DNA of 64,000 bases, from assembly GCA_015243575.1 (NCBI GenBank), contig CP042469.1:1702929-1766928 (forward strand). The letters are read 5' to 3'. The DNA comes from Clostridiales bacterium. Lineage in GTDB: Bacteria > Bacillota > Clostridia > Peptostreptococcales > Anaerovoracaceae. The position numbers were made by a program, and so were the translations under genes. This document shows, piece by piece, positions 62,072 to 64,000 of the stretch (positions are counted from its first letter, which is position 1; every line of letters begins with the position of its first letter). The notes under the pieces were generated by a model. It ran no database searches. It saw only the letters and a program-made list of their open reading frames with translations, and was not told the origin of the DNA.

Positions 62072-62187
62072 AGGTTATACATCATATTTATATCCTTATG
62101 TGGTTATACTCATACCATATAACCTTATATAGTTATATTTTTAATTTATATTTCTAAAAGGTTATAAAATATTGATTTCAACACAAA
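62072..62187 (+). repeat. Four degenerate 29-bp direct repeats upstream of satD
   Basis: Units start at 62072, 62101, 62130 and 62159 and each opens with (A/T)(G/A)GTTATA, followed by AT-rich sequence; the first three keep a similar tail (T-ATA--TATA--CTTAT). An inverted TATAACC lies at 62118-62124. The exact 29-bp period suggests an array of protein sites near the satD promoter. The rest of 61824-62223 holds no gene. Confidence 0.6.
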
Positions 62188-62223
62188 TCCATTATATACT
62201 TTCACCAAAGGGAAGGTGGTATC

Positions 62224-62913
62224 ATGTTCTTTCAATATGACTTCAAACCGTACATTGCAATTATCGGTGATATTGTGGCATCCAAAAAACTGAAAGATCG
62301 TTCTGAAATCCAAAAAAAGCTGAACGGAGTTCTCAGCGAAATCAATGATAGTTACGCTGATCGTATTTCAGCCAGATTCATGATCACACTAGGCGATGAA
62401 TTTCAGGGTTTACTGGCTGATGGCGAATCTGTTATAGATATCATTCAGAGAATTCAAATCAGGATGTATCCGGTAAAGCTTCGGATTGGAATTGGAATTG
62501 GTAAAATTGAAACGGAAATCAATCATCTTATCCCCTATGGTGCAGACGGCTCAGCATATCACCATGCCAGAAGGATGATAGAGCAACTTAAAAACACCGA
62601 AAATAAGAACAAATCCTATGATGCAGACATCATGATTGCCGCGGACGGAGGGAATTCAGACTTAGTGATCCTTTTGAATACAATTTTGTCATTATGCACT
62701 GCCATCAGGCAAAGATGGACAGAACGTCAGAGAGAAGTTGCTTACGATTGTTTTCTCAATGGGGACAACCAGACTGCGGCGGCGCAGCGTCTAAAGATCA
62801 GTCAACCAGCGGTGCAGAAACTCTTATCCAAGGCGGATTATTATACTTATAAAAAATCAATGGATGTTGTATCACAGTCATTGCAGAAGATTAAGGCGGA
62901 TTCCCATGTTTAA
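62224..62913 (+). CDS. SatD family protein, cyclase-like fold with C-terminal HTH
   Basis: 229-aa protein of the SatD family. Two acidic motifs on predicted strands, IIGDIVAS (Asp16) and ITLGDEFQGLL (Asp58), resemble the paired metal-binding Asp motifs of class III nucleotide cyclase/GGDEF-type palms. Residues 180-203 (TAAAQRLKISQPAVQKLLS) form a helix-turn-helix. Function is unproven. It overlaps the DUF3307 gene by 8 bp, a pairing that suggests one system. A 29-bp-period repeat array precedes it and could be its binding site. Confidence 0.75.
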   Translation: MFFQYDFKPYIAIIGDIVASKKLKDRSEIQKKLNGVLSEINDSYADRISARFMITLGDEFQGLLADGESVIDIIQRIQIRMYPVKLRIGIGIGKIETEINHLIPYGADGSAYHHARRMIEQLKNTENKNKSYDADIMIAADGGNSDLVILLNTILSLCTAIRQRWTERQREVAYDCFLNGDNQTAAAQRLKISQPAVQKLLSKADYYTYKKSMDVVSQSLQKIKADSHV

Positions 62914-63706
62914 ATTGTATTTTATATACCTGCTGCTGGCTCATGTCCTTGGAGATTATTATTTTCAAAATGAAAGGCTGGCCGAAGAGAAAATAAATTC
63001 GCTTTACAAACAAGGGATACACGGTTCCATCTACACAGTGACTGGAATCGTATGTATCCTCCCCGTTTTTCAGATCAAGCTTCTGATTGCGGTACTTGTA
63101 TTATCCATAAGCCATTTCCTTATAGATCTCGCTAAATTTTACTATATGACGCTAATGGACAAGGCGCCCTTGCCACCACAAGTACAGCGGTCTTTGTATC
63201 TGGCAGACCAGGCCTTACATATTGTCTGTATCTTCGCAGCATCTTTTTTCTTAACGATAAGCGGCGTCGAACTCGAACCTCTTCCCATCATTTGGAAGTT
63301 CTTTGAAGTAATAGAAGTGTGGCCATTTGCGGTGCTTTCCTGGGTTACGATGCTTCTTCTTATGTGGAAGCCTGCTAACATCACCATCAAGCAATTGCTT
63401 TGCCTGTATAAACCCAGCGAAGAAAACAGCTGCTTCCTGGAGGTGCCCTCTGAAACAGAACAGGATCGGAAAGAAGTAGAAGAAAGCAGTAAAAAAATCG
63501 GAGGATTTATTGGCTTTCTGGAACGATTAATCCTATTAATTTTATTATCCATCAATCAGTATTCAGCCATGGGATTGGTTCTGACAGCAAAATCTATTGC
63601 TAGATATAACAAGATCATTGAAAACAAAGAATTTGCAGAATACTATTTGTTGGGAACACTGCTTAGTACCGTGATGGTAATCGGTGCTTACCTGATCATC
63701 TTTTAG
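62906..63706 (+). CDS. DUF3307 domain membrane protein
   Basis: 266-aa integral membrane protein. The N-terminal DUF3307 part (about residues 1-125) includes HVLGDYYFQNERLAEEK, HGSIYTV and SHFLIDLAKF, conserved His/Asp residues within or near membrane helices. About six to seven hydrophobic segments in all, with a charged loop of about 35 residues at 165-200. I use ATG at 62906, which overlaps the satD stop; earlier in-frame starts lie within satD. Function unknown; likely the membrane partner of SatD. Confidence 0.78.
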   Translation: MFKLYFIYLLLAHVLGDYYFQNERLAEEKINSLYKQGIHGSIYTVTGIVCILPVFQIKLLIAVLVLSISHFLIDLAKFYYMTLMDKAPLPPQVQRSLYLADQALHIVCIFAASFFLTISGVELEPLPIIWKFFEVIEVWPFAVLSWVTMLLLMWKPANITIKQLLCLYKPSEENSCFLEVPSETEQDRKEVEESSKKIGGFIGFLERLILLILLSINQYSAMGLVLTAKSIARYNKIIENKEFAEYYLLGTLLSTVMVIGAYLIIF

Positions 63707-63788
63707 CGTTGACCGATTCATGGGAACCCATTCTGCAATCGGCGGGTTGAAAGCCATCCCGCCTGAAACAATAACTTACCGCACTTCC

Positions 63789-64000
63789 TTATTCTATAAT
63801 ATAAGCTCTCACAATCTCTCCGTAATAGGCGGTATGAAAGTCTTTATTTGCCCCATGATAGGAACTATCAACATCCTGGGGATAAAATGCGTTCCTGTGG
63901 TCTACAACAATTGCATCTTTCTCTTGTTTCTGCTTATATACCACCTTGCATTCAAGGGTCAGCGGCAGCTCCCTGATGGCTGGAACGGAAATGCTGTCCG
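63789..64000 (-). CDS. Flavin reductase-like (FMN-binding) protein, C-terminal part
   Basis: Partial frame running off the window edge; only the last 70 residues are seen. I read LPLTLECKVVYKQKQ, then HRNAFYPQDVD and the end HTAYYGEIVRAYIIE, which fit the C-terminus of flavin reductase-like FMN-binding proteins. The stop codon is at 63789-63791. Its promoter and N-terminus are outside the window. It converges on the DUF3307 gene; a GGCGGG/CCCGCC hairpin lies between at about 63741-63763. Confidence 0.7.
   Translation of the reverse strand, partial: DSISVPAIRELPLTLECKVVYKQKQEKDAIVVDHRNAFYPQDVDSSYHGANKDFHTAYYGEIVRAYIIE

Noticed and set aside
62072-62187. Possible CRISPR array because of regular 29-bp spacing
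   Set aside because: The repeats are short and degenerate with no unique spacers of their own, and there is no cas gene.
61747-63706. tRNA-Arg as an attachment site of an integrated element carrying satD-DUF3307
   Set aside because: No integrase, no repeated tRNA 3' end nearby, and base composition like the neighbours.

Overview
This window looks like chromosome of an anaerobic, endospore-forming member of the Clostridia (Bacillota). The evidence is a complete spoIIGA-sigE-sigG locus, a SpoVB-like flippase, Gram-positive LexA boxes, an L20-type leader in front of infC-rpmI-rplT, canonical TTGACA/TATAAT promoters, strong Shine-Dalgarno sequences, and repeated use of sigma-54 for catabolic operons. 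No transposase, phage gene or CRISPR array was seen. I do not name a species.

Layout, left to right. (1) 1-4650: a NitT/TauT-type ABC importer (permease cut by the window edge, plus lipoprotein binding protein) and a LolD/FtsX/DUF4418 exporter-like operon. Their promoters are nearly identical and are followed by a shared 24-nt block. (2) 4760-8875: sigG, sigE, spoIIGA and rplT-rpmI-infC, with a Spo0A-type promoter nested inside the ribosomal terminator hairpin. (3) 9060-29160: three sigma-54 catabolic modules, each with its own PAS-AAA+-Fis activator and a -24/-12 promoter: a CoA-acylating aldehyde dehydrogenase plus taurine-pyruvate-type aminotransferase; a 3-hydroxybutyrate/acetoacetate operon like Bacillus yxjC-scoAB-yxjF; and an NhaC transporter, nitrilase-type amidase and amidohydrolase. 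lexA lies between the first two and a MoxR/CoxE-like pair lies upstream of the third. (4) 29260-39760: housekeeping and small genes, including a cell-wall amidase, yjdF with its riboswitch, a flavodoxin/DUF3793 pair under iron-type operators, an Fe-alcohol dehydrogenase, spoVB and an FtsA-like gene. (5) 39930-47935: a single-module NRPS (C-A-T-R, predicted serine) in an operon with a histidine kinase and an HD-GYP response regulator. (6) 47940-56935: a DUF4153 membrane protein, an M42 peptidase, a ZIP transporter, a frameshifted small gene, and a TPP-riboswitch-controlled thiamine salvage operon. (7) 57090-61625: a LexA-controlled Y-family polymerase with a YolD partner, then arsR-hgcA-hgcB-arsC. 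HgcA carries the diagnostic NVWCAAGK motif and HgcB its two ferredoxin motifs and terminal Cys pair, so this organism is a predicted mercury methylator. (8) 61710-64000: tRNA-Arg(CCG), a SatD/DUF3307 pair behind a 29-bp-period repeat array, and the end of a flavin reductase-like gene.

The strongest candidates for a second look are the arsenic-type operon carrying hgcAB, the cyclase-like SatD plus membrane partner with its repeat array, the stand-alone aldehyde-releasing NRPS tied to a two-component system, the nested terminator/spoIIG promoter, and the shared leader of the two ABC operons. All calls come from reading the sequence and from family knowledge; no database search was run.
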